A DNA stretch of 64,000 nucleotides from RBG-16-64-43 sp964353865 (GCA_964353865.1 CAYGXJ010000004.1:26063-90062); one strand, 5' to 3'; numbered from the stretch's first letter, positions 32,115 through 41,074 are shown. The notes: generated from the sequence alone by a model not told the origin. Translations and numbers: made by a program.

Positions 32115-32710
32115 TCGCTGCCCCCCGCCGCGGTCCGCAGGTCGCCATTGAATCGAGTCATCGCCGCGTCCAGCCCGTGTTCGAGGACGGTGTGCAACGC
32201 CTCGCTCGCACGCGCAATGACCGCGGCCACCTCCGTCTGCTCCTGGTGATCGAAGTCCTGCAAGACGTAGTCCGCCGCCACCATCACCCCCGGCGGGCGG
32301 CTCACGCCGATGCGCAGGCGAGGAAACGACTGGCTGCCGAGAGCGGTGATGATCGAGCGCAGTCCGCGATGACCGCCCGAACCCCCAAAGGGACGCAGGC
32401 GCAAGGTCCCAAGCGGCAGATCGATGTCGTCCGCGCACACCAGCAGATTCTCGAGCGGAACGCGGAAAAAGCGAACCAACGCCGCGACCGATCCGCCGCT
32501 CAGGTTCATGTAGGTCTGAGGCTTGGCCAGAATCACTTTGCGGCCGAGCGGGTTCCCGCTCGCAATGAACGCCTCGAATCGCTGGCGTGAGAAGGAGAGC
32601 GCCAGGCTTTGCGCCAGGTGGTCCACAGTGCGGAACCCGACATTGTGGCGCGTTGCGGAGTGCTCGCGGCCAGGGTTGCCCAGCCCGATGATGAGAGTGA
32701 CCTCGTCCAT
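32111..32710 (-). CDS. pth: peptidyl-tRNA hydrolase
   Basis: Releases tRNA from stalled peptidyl-tRNA. The 199 residues show the IIGLGNPGREHSATRHNVGF start (Asn and catalytic His), then KPQTYMNLSG and DDIDLPLG with the expected Asp, and GSGGHRGLRSI. Length is normal. Coupled to mfd by GTGA. A 137-nt leader precedes it from an extended -10 promoter. Confidence 0.96.
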   Translation of the reverse strand: MDEVTLIIGLGNPGREHSATRHNVGFRTVDHLAQSLALSFSRQRFEAFIASGNPLGRKVILAKPQTYMNLSGGSVAALVRFFRVPLENLLVCADDIDLPLGTLRLRPFGGSGGHRGLRSIITALGSQSFPRLRIGVSRPPGVMVAADYVLQDFDHQEQTEVAAVIARASEALHTVLEHGLDAAMTRFNGDLRTAAGGSE

Positions 32711-32847
32711 CGATGCCTTTCATGCCGGCCGGCTGCGATCTGCAAGCTCAGCCGGCGGCGAGTTACGGGCCAAATGCTTCGCGCCCCAGGACGTGACGGG
32801 ACGGGCGTCCGCGCCAAGCCTACTGGGGCTCATCGCACAAACATGCA

Positions 32848-32853
32848 AGTTTA
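32848..32853 (-). promoter_or_regulatory. extended -10 of the pth-mfd operon
   Basis: Minus-strand TGC-TAAACT, with the TGn extension. It lies 138 nt before pth; the leader between holds no gene I can support. The hemW promoter diverges from it about 40 bp away. Confidence 0.5.
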
Positions 32854-32893
32854 GCACAGTCCACGGTGCACTTTGCATTCGTTTGGGGGGATT

Positions 32894-32923
32894 TTGGGGG
32901 AGGCCGCGATCGAGTGGTAAACT
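32894..32923 (+). promoter_or_regulatory. hemW promoter with leaderless spacing
   Basis: TTGGGG at 32894-32899 and an extended -10, TGG-TAAACT, at 32918-32923 (18-nt spacing). The -10 ends 6 nt before the hemW ATG (cgccgc), so the transcript should begin at or next to the start codon. No ribosome site fits. Confidence 0.6.
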
Positions 32924-32929
32924 CGCCGC

Positions 32930-34108
32930 ATGCACAGCCTGTATGTGCACATTCCATTCTGTCGGCATCGCTGCGGCTACTGCGATTTCAACACCTACAG
33001 CGGCCTGGACTCCCTCATTCCAAGCTACGTCGAGGCGTTGTCGAAGGAGATTCGCGAGGTCGGCAGCCAGGGTGATGGGCCCTCGGTGCACACCCTCTTC
33101 TTCGGCGGAGGGACTCCCTCGCTGCTCACGGTCGGTCAGATGGGCGATTTGATCGGGGCCATCCGTCACTCGTTCTCGATCGAGGCCGATGCGGAGATCA
33201 CTCTGGAGGCCAATCCCAACGGGTTGACGGAGGGGTACCTGTCGGAATTGCTGCTCCTCGGGATCAATCGCATCAGCTTGGGCGTCCAGTCCATTCACCC
33301 CGCCGAATTAGCCGTGCTCGAGCGCGAGCACGGGATCGACCTGGTCGTCTCAAGCGTGCGCACCGCGCGGGCCGCCGGGTTCGCCAATCTGAGCCTGGAT
33401 CTGATATATGGGATTCCGGGTCAAACGCTCGATACATGGGAGCAGACACTCACGCGCGTGCTCGCCCTCGAACCCGACCACCTTTCCCTCTACGCGCTTA
33501 CGCTCGAAGTCGGGACGCGGCTGCGCCGCGAAGTGCGCGCCGGGCGGGTCGCGACGCCGGATGATGACCTGGCGGCCGAGATGTACGAGCAAGCGGGGGA
33601 ACGGCTGGCGCGGAACGGCTTCGCCCAATACGAGATATCCAATTGGGCGCGGCGCACGGCTGGGCCGGAGGCATGGCGCTTTGCGAGCCGGCACAATCTT
33701 CAATACTGGCGCAACCTGCCGTACTTCGGAGTGGGAGGCGGGGCGCACGGTTACCTAGACGGACGCAGGTATTCCAACGTCCTGGCTCCTGCGACGTACA
33801 TCCGCCGGATGAATTTGGGGGCGTCACGTGGCTGGCCCCTCTCACGCGCGGCGGCGCGCAGCGAGATACTCTCGAGCGACGAGGCGATGCGTCAGTCGAT
33901 GTGGCTGGGGCTGCGGCTCACCGAGGAAGGGGTGCCGGTCGCAGGCTTCAATCAGCGATTTGGCGTCTCGCCCGACGCGCGTTTCGGGCGAGAAATCGAT
34001 GAACTTCTCGCGCGTGGGCTGATCGAACGTCAGGCGGAACCGGACCGACTTCGGCTGACGGAACACGGCCGCCTGCTGGCGAACCAGGTCTTTGTCCGCT
34101 TTGTCTGA
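32930..34108 (+). CDS. hemW: HemW-like radical SAM heme chaperone (coproporphyrinogen oxidase-like)
   Basis: A 392-residue radical SAM protein. The iron-sulphur CxxxCxxC motif is Cys11-RHR-Cys15-GY-Cys18 in the first strand, followed by GGGTPSLL and LEANPNG, and the HemN C-terminal domain near 300-380. HemW proteins bind and insert heme and lack the coproporphyrinogen oxidase residues; the sequence does not clearly decide between the two. Promoter -10 lies 6 nt before the ATG. The gene converges with the prenyl synthase with 14 bp between stops. Confidence 0.9.
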   Translation: MHSLYVHIPFCRHRCGYCDFNTYSGLDSLIPSYVEALSKEIREVGSQGDGPSVHTLFFGGGTPSLLTVGQMGDLIGAIRHSFSIEADAEITLEANPNGLTEGYLSELLLLGINRISLGVQSIHPAELAVLEREHGIDLVVSSVRTARAAGFANLSLDLIYGIPGQTLDTWEQTLTRVLALEPDHLSLYALTLEVGTRLRREVRAGRVATPDDDLAAEMYEQAGERLARNGFAQYEISNWARRTAGPEAWRFASRHNLQYWRNLPYFGVGGGAHGYLDGRRYSNVLAPATYIRRMNLGASRGWPLSRAAARSEILSSDEAMRQSMWLGLRLTEEGVPVAGFNQRFGVSPDARFGREIDELLARGLIERQAEPDRLRLTEHGRLLANQVFVRFV

Positions 34109-34122
34109 GCCTCGCCATCGAG

Positions 34123-35127
34123 TTACTTATCGCGGGTCAGCAGCGATGCCGTCAACTCTCTGAGCGCCGAGTCGTATTCAGGCAGAAGCGCTGCGCCCCC
34201 GATGGCGGCGTAAGCGCGTTCAGTCATGCGCGCCCCCTCGGCCAATGCGAATGTGCGAGCGCCGCACGTCTCAAGCGAAGCCAACATCCGCGGGACCAGC
34301 GCGGCGGCAAACGGCTCGGCGAGGAGCGCCCGAAATTCCGCGCAGCGCTCGAGGCCGAACACAATCGGCAGGCTCTTCTTGCGGCTCTCGAGGTCGGTCG
34401 TGGCCGACTTGCCGGTCACTGCCGGGTCCCCCCACAGCCCGAGCACATCGTCCCGCACTTGGAACGCGAGCCCGAGGTGCAGTCCGAAGTCTGCCAGGGT
34501 ATCCGCTTGCGCGGCGGAGGCTCCGCCGGCCAGGCCACCTGCCAGGCACGCGGCAGCGATCAACGCGCCCGTCTTGGCCATGACCATCTGCCAATAGAAG
34601 TCGAGCGAGGCTTGGGCCGCGTCTTCTGCCTTGAGGTCGAGGTGCTGACCGTGAGTCAATTCCAGGCAGGCGCGGGTGAGCACCAAGAGCACTTCGGCCC
34701 GCGTTGCCGGCGCAAGCGCTCCGCGCTCACTTTCCAGGATAGCCAATGAGGCAGCCGCGAAAAGGGCATCCCCGGCATTGATCGCCTGAGCGGCGCCCCA
34801 GCGCTTCCAGACCGTCTCGCGACCCCGCCGGGTCGGGCTTTCGTCTTGGATGTCGTCGTGCACCAGTGAGAAGTTGTGAATGAATTCCACCGAGGCGGCC
34901 ACCGGGAGCGCGCGACGCCAGTCGCCGCACACGCCGCCGCAGGCCAGCAGCGTCAGAATGGGCCGGATGCGCTTGCCCGTCGCGGCAAAGCCCGCGCCCG
35001 GGCCGGACCAGCCCATGTGATAGGTCAACATCTCCGACAGGTCTGACCCCAGACGCGAGCCGCAGCGCTGGACGGCCTCGCGCAGCTCCTGTTCGACGGC
35101 CGGCAGCATCTCCTGCACCAGACTCAT
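34123..35127 (-). CDS. polyprenyl (geranylgeranyl/farnesyl-type) diphosphate synthase
   Basis: Trans-isoprenyl diphosphate synthase of 334 residues adding IPP to allylic diphosphates. First aspartate-rich motif is LVHDDIQD and second is VRDDVLGLWGD; GKRIRPIL and KKSLPIVFGL are the usual flanking segments. Two residues between D in the first motif make this a short-insert form; chain length cannot be fixed without modelling. ATG 35127 lies 5 nt after the fni stop, so substrate isomerisation and chain building are co-transcribed. Confidence 0.9.
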   Translation of the reverse strand: MSLVQEMLPAVEQELREAVQRCGSRLGSDLSEMLTYHMGWSGPGAGFAATGKRIRPILTLLACGGVCGDWRRALPVAASVEFIHNFSLVHDDIQDESPTRRGRETVWKRWGAAQAINAGDALFAAASLAILESERGALAPATRAEVLLVLTRACLELTHGQHLDLKAEDAAQASLDFYWQMVMAKTGALIAAACLAGGLAGGASAAQADTLADFGLHLGLAFQVRDDVLGLWGDPAVTGKSATTDLESRKKSLPIVFGLERCAEFRALLAEPFAAALVPRMLASLETCGARTFALAEGARMTERAYAAIGGAALLPEYDSALRELTASLLTRDK

Positions 35128-35132
35128 TCGAT

Positions 35133-36161
35133 TTACTCTTTGATCAGGAGTGTGCGCTGCAATTCTGCAATCGAGCCCACGCCGGCGGCGAACATGGTGA
35201 TGCGCATCTGCTGAGCCATGAGTCGGATTTCCTTGATCGTGGCCTCCAGCGACACGCAGGCAGCCTTGAGGAAGGGATGGGCGCTGCCCGCCAGGTTTGC
35301 GCCGAGGGCAATGCACTTGGCGGCTTCGATGCCGTTTCGGATTCCGCCGGAGGCGATCAAAGGCAGCGACGGCAACTCGGCCCGACATTGCACCAAGGCC
35401 TCGGCGGTCGGAAGCCCCCAGTCGACGAAGTCGCCTGCCAAACGAGCCACGTCCGGGTCGGTCGCGCGGTGCATTTCAACTTGCGACCAGGAGGTGCCGC
35501 CTGACCCGGCGACGTCCACGGCCGCCACGCCCGCATCGGCCAGCCAGCGCGCCACCTTGCCCGAAATCCCCCAACCCACTTCCTTGACCACAACGGGAAC
35601 TGGCAGGGCGCGACAAACCTGGCCGATCTTCGACAGCAGGTTCGAGAAGTCGTGGTCGCCTTCCGGCTGGAGCGCCTCCTGCAAGGCGTTGAGGTGCAAG
35701 ATGAGTGCGTCGGCGCGGATCATTTCGACCGCGCGTTGACACTCCGACACACCCGCCCCGTGGTTGAGTTGGACGGCGCCCAGGTTAGCCAGCAGCATGG
35801 CCGTGGGGGCCACATCTCGGACTTGAAAGGAGCGCGCGGCGCGTTCGTCTTCGAGCGCCACGCGTTGCGAACCCAGGCCGATGGCGATTCCGGTGAGTTC
35901 GGCCGCCTCGGCCAGCACGCGGTTGATGGCTTGCGCCTGTTCGGTCCCGCCGGTCATGGAGGAGATGAGCAAGGGCGCGCGCAGCTCGTGGGCGAGGAAC
36001 ACGCTGCCCAGGTTCACCTGGTCAAGGCTGCGCTCCGGCAGCGCCTGGTGCACGAAGCGATACCGTTCCAGGCCGGTCGTCAGCCCGGATTGCACGTCTT
36101 GGGTGAGATTAATGCGGATGTGGTCTGCCTTGCGCGAGGCAGTTGGCGCAACTTCGGGCAT
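35133..36161 (-). CDS. fni: type 2 isopentenyl-diphosphate delta-isomerase
   Basis: FMN- and NADPH-dependent conversion of IPP to DMAPP. The 342-residue TIM-barrel protein shows SSMTGGTEQAQAIN, GLGSQRVAL, HLNALQEALQPEGD (substrate-binding region), VVKEVGWGIS and AGSGGTSW, all type 2 hallmarks; the Nudix type 1 enzyme is not involved. Fits a mevalonate-based organism. Followed by a prenyl synthase. Confidence 0.95.
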   Translation of the reverse strand: MPEVAPTASRKADHIRINLTQDVQSGLTTGLERYRFVHQALPERSLDQVNLGSVFLAHELRAPLLISSMTGGTEQAQAINRVLAEAAELTGIAIGLGSQRVALEDERAARSFQVRDVAPTAMLLANLGAVQLNHGAGVSECQRAVEMIRADALILHLNALQEALQPEGDHDFSNLLSKIGQVCRALPVPVVVKEVGWGISGKVARWLADAGVAAVDVAGSGGTSWSQVEMHRATDPDVARLAGDFVDWGLPTAEALVQCRAELPSLPLIASGGIRNGIEAAKCIALGANLAGSAHPFLKAACVSLEATIKEIRLMAQQMRITMFAAGVGSIAELQRTLLIKE

Positions 36162-36193
36162 GGCCTGGGGTTCCTTAAACAGCTATCCGATTC

Positions 36194-36222
36194 ATGTTAC
36201 CAGCCGGTCGGAGGGGTGTCAA
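36194..36222 (-). promoter_or_regulatory. promoter of fni and the prenyl synthase
   Basis: A consensus TTGACA (36222-36217), 17-nt spacer and TAACAT (36199-36194) preceded by TGG, an extended -10. Start is about 30 nt before the fni ATG. It is back to back with the acpP promoter. Confidence 0.75.
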
Positions 36223-36239
36223 ACAGCGCGGCCCGTCCC

Positions 36240-36268
36240 TTGACCCGCACCGCGCATGCGCTTAGAAT
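36240..36268 (+). promoter_or_regulatory. promoter of acpP
   Basis: TTGACC (36240-36245), exactly 17 nt, TAGAAT (36263-36268), leaving a leader of about 80 nt before acpP. Confidence 0.75.
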
Positions 36269-36357
36269 CAGTCGACCGCCTGGACCCGAGAGTTACACCC
36301 TCCGGCATATCCGGCACCTATCTCGGCAGTGTGGTCCGCACAAGGGAGGATACTCTG

Positions 36358-36600
36358 ATGGCAGAAGCCACGTTTGAATCCGTTCGCGCGATCATTGCGG
36401 AGCTGTTGGGCGTTGAGTCTGAAAAAGTAACCGAAACCGCCCGCTTCCGCGAGGACCTGGGTGCGGACTCGCTCGACCTGGTGGAATTGATCATGGCCTT
36501 CGAGGAGAAGTTCGGCGCCGAAATCTCCGATGAGGATGCGCAGAAGATCACGACCGTCGCGGAGGCGGTCAAGTACATCGCCTCGCGCTCGCCGAAATAG
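36358..36600 (+). CDS. acpP: acyl carrier protein
   Basis: Eighty-residue carrier of fatty-acid intermediates. The phosphopantetheine site is Ser38 in GADSLDLVEL; the protein is strongly acidic and ends in VAEAVKYIASRS, as expected. ATG 36358 is the family start; the longer frame from 36256 is unlikely. It is a single-gene unit with its own strong promoter and a hairpin after it. No fab genes are linked here. Confidence 0.96.
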   Translation: MAEATFESVRAIIAELLGVESEKVTETARFREDLGADSLDLVELIMAFEEKFGAEISDEDAQKITTVAEAVKYIASRSPK

Positions 36601-36610
36601 GCGGGCGGGG

Positions 36611-36631
36611 GGCTTGCGCCAGGCGCAAGCC
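36611..36631. terminator. near-perfect palindrome after acpP
   Basis: GGCTTGCGCC-A-GGCGCAAGCC, a 10-bp palindrome 10 nt after the acpP stop; realistically an 8-bp stem with a 5-nt loop. A short TTTT follows at 36642-36646. Probably the acpP terminator, and could also serve the convergent thyX operon. Confidence 0.6.
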
Positions 36632-36655
36632 AGTCGGTGGACTTTTGCGAAAAGC

Positions 36656-36692
36656 AGCGGGCGAGGTCTCCTCGGCGGAGGCCTCGCCCGCT
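36656..36692. terminator. long hairpin between convergent acpP and thyX
   Basis: Arms AGCGGGCGAGG and CCTCGCCCGCT (11 bp) enclose an inner CTCC/GGAG stem with loop TCGGC. It lies between converging genes. There is no T-tract, so a processing or bidirectional-end role is inferred, not certain. Confidence 0.5.
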
Positions 36693-36738
36693 CTTGATTC
36701 CTCGACAGGCCGTCCCAACCGTCGATGGAACTCCAGGG

Positions 36739-38178
36739 TCAAGATGGCAGGAAGCAGTCGGCCTCCAGGGATCTCCAGTCGGGCAGGCCTTCAAGGCGCA
36801 TCCAGCCGCCGAGCAGGGGATGGACCTGGCGCACGAGTTCGGCGAGGTGCAATGCGACGACCCGCATGGCGAAGTGCGCATTGGGGCGCGCTCGCAGCTC
36901 GCACAGATGAAAGGCCTCTCGCAGGTTAAGAGTCATCAGGAACCGACGCAAGTACCCGTTGGGAACGACGTACCCGGCGAGGGCCGGGTTCTGGCGGGCG
37001 ATCTTCTCGCAGGTGTCACGCGCCGCGTCCATGGCCCGCCGGTAGTGGTCAAGCAGGTTGGCCTCGGCCATCCAACGCGGAGTGACATAGCCCAGCTCGC
37101 AGGTGAGCGGCGCGCTGGTCAGGCTGAGCATGCGGTGGCGCTTGGCCTCGAAGTAGGCCCCCTGGTCGGCCACCACCTCGACCGTGTAGGTCACGTGCTC
37201 AATTTCACGCGAGGGGTGGTCCCACTGCCCCATGTCCCCCAGCAGAACCTGGGCGGCGGCGCGGCGCCTCTCGGGTGAGGCCTCCATCGCGCGCAGCGCC
37301 TGCGGATAGGCCAGACCTTGAGTGCGGACGATGGCCGCTGCCAGCGCACGCGCTTCTGCGGCTGCATCCGCATGACGCAGAAAGACAGCGCCCGCCGGGC
37401 CGAAGGCCTCCGCCGAGGCCCCGCCCGAGATGTCGTGCTGCATGGGTGCCGGGTTCGTCTGCGCCAGACGGCTCAGATAGGGGCTGGCCTGGGCGTATTT
37501 GACGAGGGTCGGCACCTCCCGCTGGGCCACCCGGCGCACATCTTCGCCAATGTCGCGCACCTCGCCCACGGGGTGGGAGAGCATCTTGCGAATAGCATGC
37601 TCGAGCGCGCGCGCGTTGAGGGTCACACCCACGTTGGCAATGACCGCGCTCGGCAAAAGGTAGCGCGCCACATCCACGTAGTGCGAACGGATCCGGCCGT
37701 CCCAGCGCGCCTCGCTTTCGCCGTCCTCGCGTGGGAATGCGGACTGGGCCACCTTCTTGAGAGGATCGAGCGACTGCAAGTAGGTATCCAGCAGAAGCTC
37801 GCACGTCTGCCGATACAGGTTGTCGAGCGGTGCGCCGCGGATCTCCGCGGGTACCACGAAGGCAGTGCGATTCCACATTTGGTAGCGCGTGCTCTTCTCG
37901 GTGTAGGAAGCCAGACGGTTGGACTCGACGCATTCGATGGCCAGGCGCGAAATGTTCTCGAGCGCGATGTGCAAAACGGCGTGTTCTGCCACCGAGGCAT
38001 GGCCGTAGCCCACCACCCACCGTTCGTGGAATTGGGCAGAAGCTTCCTCGCTCAGCGCGGAGGCGATAACGTCGAAGGACTCCGGAGAGCGGGAGGTCTT
38101 GGCGAAAGCGACGGCGATGGTCTCTGGGGAAAGCGAGCGCGGGCTCAGAAGATATACGCGCCGGTCCTGACCACTCAT
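36739..38178 (-). CDS. thyX: ThyX-like FAD-dependent thymidylate synthase, duplicated (two-half) form
   Basis: Converts dUMP to dTMP using FAD and methylene-folate in the usual ThyX. This 479-residue protein is about twice the common 220-260. The first half has GYGHASVAEHA and ASYTEKSTRYQ, the second KRHRMLSLTSAPL and NLREAFHLCELRA. The canonical signature RHRxxSxNExSxR is split: the N-terminal copy has SNRLASYTEKSTRY (no RHR), and the C-terminal copy has RHRMLS but lost the SxRY half. I infer a fused pseudo-dimer whose active sites use residues from both halves. ATG 38178 with GAGGGAGGGG upstream; last gene of the nusA operon. Confidence 0.85.
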   Translation of the reverse strand: MSGQDRRVYLLSPRSLSPETIAVAFAKTSRSPESFDVIASALSEEASAQFHERWVVGYGHASVAEHAVLHIALENISRLAIECVESNRLASYTEKSTRYQMWNRTAFVVPAEIRGAPLDNLYRQTCELLLDTYLQSLDPLKKVAQSAFPREDGESEARWDGRIRSHYVDVARYLLPSAVIANVGVTLNARALEHAIRKMLSHPVGEVRDIGEDVRRVAQREVPTLVKYAQASPYLSRLAQTNPAPMQHDISGGASAEAFGPAGAVFLRHADAAAEARALAAAIVRTQGLAYPQALRAMEASPERRRAAAQVLLGDMGQWDHPSREIEHVTYTVEVVADQGAYFEAKRHRMLSLTSAPLTCELGYVTPRWMAEANLLDHYRRAMDAARDTCEKIARQNPALAGYVVPNGYLRRFLMTLNLREAFHLCELRARPNAHFAMRVVALHLAELVRQVHPLLGGWMRLEGLPDWRSLEADCFLPS

Positions 38179-38269
38179 GGCCCCTCCCTCTCTGACGGTC
38201 CTTGGCGCGAAATCCCGGGTTCGCATTGCGGCCGCGGCGCTGTCGGGCGGCCTTGAAGACTCACGACGA

Positions 38270-39199
38270 TCAGCTCGAGCTGCGCAGGAGTGTGCGGGTC
38301 TGCTCGATATCTGCGCGAATTTGCTGCAGCAGCGCTTCCACGCCGGCGAACTTCAATTCGGCCCGCAGCCGAGCGACGAAGGTCACAGTCAGAGGCTGAC
38401 CGTAAAGATCTTCATCGAAATCGAGGATGTGGGTCTCGACCACTTGCTCCTCGGGCTGGCCGGCGAACGTCGGGCGGACGCCGATGTTGGTGACGCTTGC
38501 CAGGCGCCGCACGCCCACCTCGGCCCATGTGGCGTACACGCCTCGCGCGGGCACTGCCCGCGCCTCCCACACGGCCACATTGGCCGTGGGGAATCCGAGC
38601 GTTGCCCCTCGTTGCGCGCCGTGGACAACTTGACCTGTGAGGGTAAAGGGCCGTCCCAGGCAGCGGCTGACTTCAGCCATGTCGCCCTCGCTCAGTGCGA
38701 GCCGGATGCGGGTGGAGGAGATGGGCGCCCCATCGTCGATGAGCGGGTCAACGAAGTGCACCTCGAAGCCCAATTGGGCGCCCGCCCGAGTGAGGTACTC
38801 CCGACCGCCCTCCCGATTGTGACCCAGGGCGAAATCCATCCCCGCCCATAGCGAGCGCATCCCCAAGTCGGAAACCAGGCGCGAGATGATGTCGGTGGCA
38901 CTCGTATGCGAGAACTCGAGGGTAAACGGATGCGTGATGACGACTTCCACCCCGAGTTTCGCCAGCCGTGCGGCACGTTCTTCGGGCGTCGTGAGATAGA
39001 GCGTGGAAGAACGCCGGCCGAGGACGACTGAGGGGTGCGGAAAGAAAGTGAGCACGGTGGGCGTGCTCCCTTGGGCATGAGCCTCGGCCACCATGGAACG
39101 CACCAAGTGCTGGTGGCCGCGGTGGACGCCGTCGAACGACCCCACAGCCAAGAAGGCTTTCTGCAATCGGACACCGTCAAGCGTTGGGAAGTGCTGCAT
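38270..39199 (-). CDS. ribF: bifunctional riboflavin kinase / FAD synthetase
   Basis: Makes FMN then FAD. The 309-residue product has an adenylyltransferase domain (VGSFDGVHRGHQHLV, FFPHP, ISSTRIR) and a C-terminal kinase with ATLGFPTAN and TNIGVRPTF. FAD is the cofactor of the next gene product, ThyX, giving a link in the operon. No FMN riboswitch is seen upstream. ATG 39199, 7 nt from truB's stop. Confidence 0.94.
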   Translation of the reverse strand: MQHFPTLDGVRLQKAFLAVGSFDGVHRGHQHLVRSMVAEAHAQGSTPTVLTFFPHPSVVLGRRSSTLYLTTPEERAARLAKLGVEVVITHPFTLEFSHTSATDIISRLVSDLGMRSLWAGMDFALGHNREGGREYLTRAGAQLGFEVHFVDPLIDDGAPISSTRIRLALSEGDMAEVSRCLGRPFTLTGQVVHGAQRGATLGFPTANVAVWEARAVPARGVYATWAEVGVRRLASVTNIGVRPTFAGQPEEQVVETHILDFDEDLYGQPLTVTFVARLRAELKFAGVEALLQQIRADIEQTRTLLRSSS

Positions 39200-39205
39200 C
39201 GAACC

Positions 39206-40087
39206 TCAAGCTTGGGTCAGGACTTTTCGTGGCAGCCAGTGCCGCCCCTCGGTATCGGCCTCGACGATGGCCACCAACTCGCCATCGGGGTCGGCCGCCT
39301 GGGCCCTCCCCTTGGCGTCGGCGGCTTCAATGGCCATGCCGCGCTGCACCATGGCGACCTGTTCGGGGGTCAGTTCAAGCAGGTGCCAGCCTTGCAGTAC
39401 GGCTGTGGCCGGCAACGCGATGCTCGGCCAGGTGGGCGGGGCGAAGCGTGCTCGCAGTTCGTCAAGAGCAATGGCTTGGTCGATCGTGAAGGGGCCCAGG
39501 CGCAGGCGACGCAGAGACTCCAGATGCGCCGGCGACCCCAGCCGCTCGCCCAAATCGCGCGCCAGCGAGCGCAGATAGGTTCCGCGCGAGCAGCGCACCC
39601 GGATGCGGGCCTGCGGCGCCTCCCAGCCCAGCAGCTCGATGCGATAGATGCGAATCATGCGCGGCTCGAGATCGACCACTTCGCCTTTGCGCGCCAGCTC
39701 GTAGGCCTTGCGCCCTTCAATCTTGACCGCCGAATAAGCAGGAGGCGTCTGAAGCGATTCTCCCTCGAAGGAGGCCAAAGCCTGATCAAGCGCATCGCCC
39801 GTGAAGGCCACCGGCCCGGAGGCCGTCACTTGCCCGGCCGCGTCGTGGGTCGAGGTGGATTGCCCGAAACGTACGACGGCTTCGTATTCCTTGTCGGATT
39901 CGAGGAGGTACTCGGCCAGACGGGTGGCTCCGCCGAGCAGAACCACCAGCACGCCGCTTGCTGACGGGTCGAGAGTGCCGGTGTGGCCGGCTTTGCGGAT
40001 GTGCGTGCCGCGCCGAACCATGTTGACCACATCGTGCGACGTGGGGCCGACGGGCTTATCGACAATCAGGACTGCAGGCCGAGCCAC
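39206..40087 (-). CDS. truB: tRNA pseudouridine-55 synthase
   Basis: Forms pseudouridine in the tRNA T-loop. The 293 residues show VDKPVGPTSHDVV and the catalytic Asp in GHTGTLDPSASG, plus YLRSLARDLG. GTG start at 40087 with GGAGG upstream. Standard length, without a PUA-rich extension beyond the C-terminal 60 residues. Confidence 0.95.
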   Translation of the reverse strand: MARPAVLIVDKPVGPTSHDVVNMVRRGTHIRKAGHTGTLDPSASGVLVVLLGGATRLAEYLLESDKEYEAVVRFGQSTSTHDAAGQVTASGPVAFTGDALDQALASFEGESLQTPPAYSAVKIEGRKAYELARKGEVVDLEPRMIRIYRIELLGWEAPQARIRVRCSRGTYLRSLARDLGERLGSPAHLESLRRLRLGPFTIDQAIALDELRARFAPPTWPSIALPATAVLQGWHLLELTPEQVAMVQRGMAIEAADAKGRAQAADPDGELVAIVEADTEGRHWLPRKVLTQA

Positions 40088-40090
40088 CGA

Positions 40091-41074
40091 CTAGCCTCCA
40101 CCGGGCAGCGGGGGAGAGTGCCCGCGCAGCCACTCGCGTGTCGCGGCGATAACCCGCGCTTGCACCTCGTCCAGTGCGCCCTGCACGGTTGCGCCCGCAG
40201 CCGCCGGGTGGCCGCCTCCGCCAAAGCGGGCTGCCAGCGCGCTGACGTCCGCCCCATTGCGTGCCCGCCAACTGACTTTGGTTCGCTCCAGGTCTTGCTC
40301 GACAAGAACTACAGCCACCTCCGTCCCTTCGATGGTGGACAGGATATTGATCAGGTCCGCATCGTCACGCCCGGGGTAGCCGGCCGCGGCGCGGTCGGCC
40401 AGGCTGAGCGCCGTCCACACCAGCGTGTCGTCCTGCTGCAGGCGGGCCAGCCCGGCCGCCCAGTAGCGCGTCGCCGCGAAGCTGCGCCGGTACAAGCTGG
40501 CTTCGACGATTGCGGGCAGATTGGCTCCGGCCTCCATCAGCCGGCGCGTGTTGGCCACCGTGCGCAGCCCGACGTTTGAGGTTCTGAAACCGAGCGTATC
40601 GCTGACCACGCCCGTCAGGAGGCAGGTGGCGGCCTGCGGGGAAAGCGCCAGCCCAAGTGCCTCGGCCAGTTCGCATACCACCTCGGCCGTCGCTGAAGCC
40701 TCGGCATCCACCAGATTGACCTCGGCGAAGAGGGTATTGGTCAGATGGTGGTCGATGTTGACCGTTGCGGGGCACGGCAGCGGCGCGGCGAATTCGCCGA
40801 TGCGATTGGCGTCCGAGCAATCCAGTAACAGACACACATCGGCCGCGGCCGGCAGCTTGTCCGACACCAGCTCGCTCCCCGGAAGGAAGCGGAATGAGGC
40901 GGGCACACCGTCGCGGCTCACGGCGCTCACGCGTCGCCCCGCCGCCTGAAGCATCCAGGCCATGCCCAGCAGAGACCCGAGCGCGTCGCCGTCGGGGCGT
41001 TCGTGCGTCAGCAGGAGGATGTGGCCGGCCTCGTGCAGCGCTCGCCGCGCACGCTCGACGGTCCCCTTATCCAT
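40091..41074 (-). CDS. nrnA: DHH-family nanoRNase/pAp phosphatase
   Basis: Degrades very short RNA and 3'-phosphoadenosine 5'-phosphate. The 327-residue product has the DHH/DHHA1 features: HERPDGDALGS, LLLDCSDANR, NIDHHLTN (DHH) and a C-terminal FGGGGHPAAAGA. It overlaps rbfA by 8 nt. This placement between rbfA and truB is common. Confidence 0.92.
   Translation of the reverse strand: MDKGTVERARRALHEAGHILLLTHERPDGDALGSLLGMAWMLQAAGRRVSAVSRDGVPASFRFLPGSELVSDKLPAAADVCLLLDCSDANRIGEFAAPLPCPATVNIDHHLTNTLFAEVNLVDAEASATAEVVCELAEALGLALSPQAATCLLTGVVSDTLGFRTSNVGLRTVANTRRLMEAGANLPAIVEASLYRRSFAATRYWAAGLARLQQDDTLVWTALSLADRAAAGYPGRDDADLINILSTIEGTEVAVVLVEQDLERTKVSWRARNGADVSALAARFGGGGHPAAAGATVQGALDEVQARVIAATREWLRGHSPPLPGGG

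Noticed and set aside
32111..32723. Extension of mfd through pth
   Set aside because: Same-strand frame merely overlaps pth, which has all catalytic motifs; GTG 32114 gives the normal Mfd length.
38179..39205. FMN riboswitch before ribF/thyX
   Set aside because: No RFN-like conserved helices are seen, and ribF follows truB by 6 nt inside an operon.
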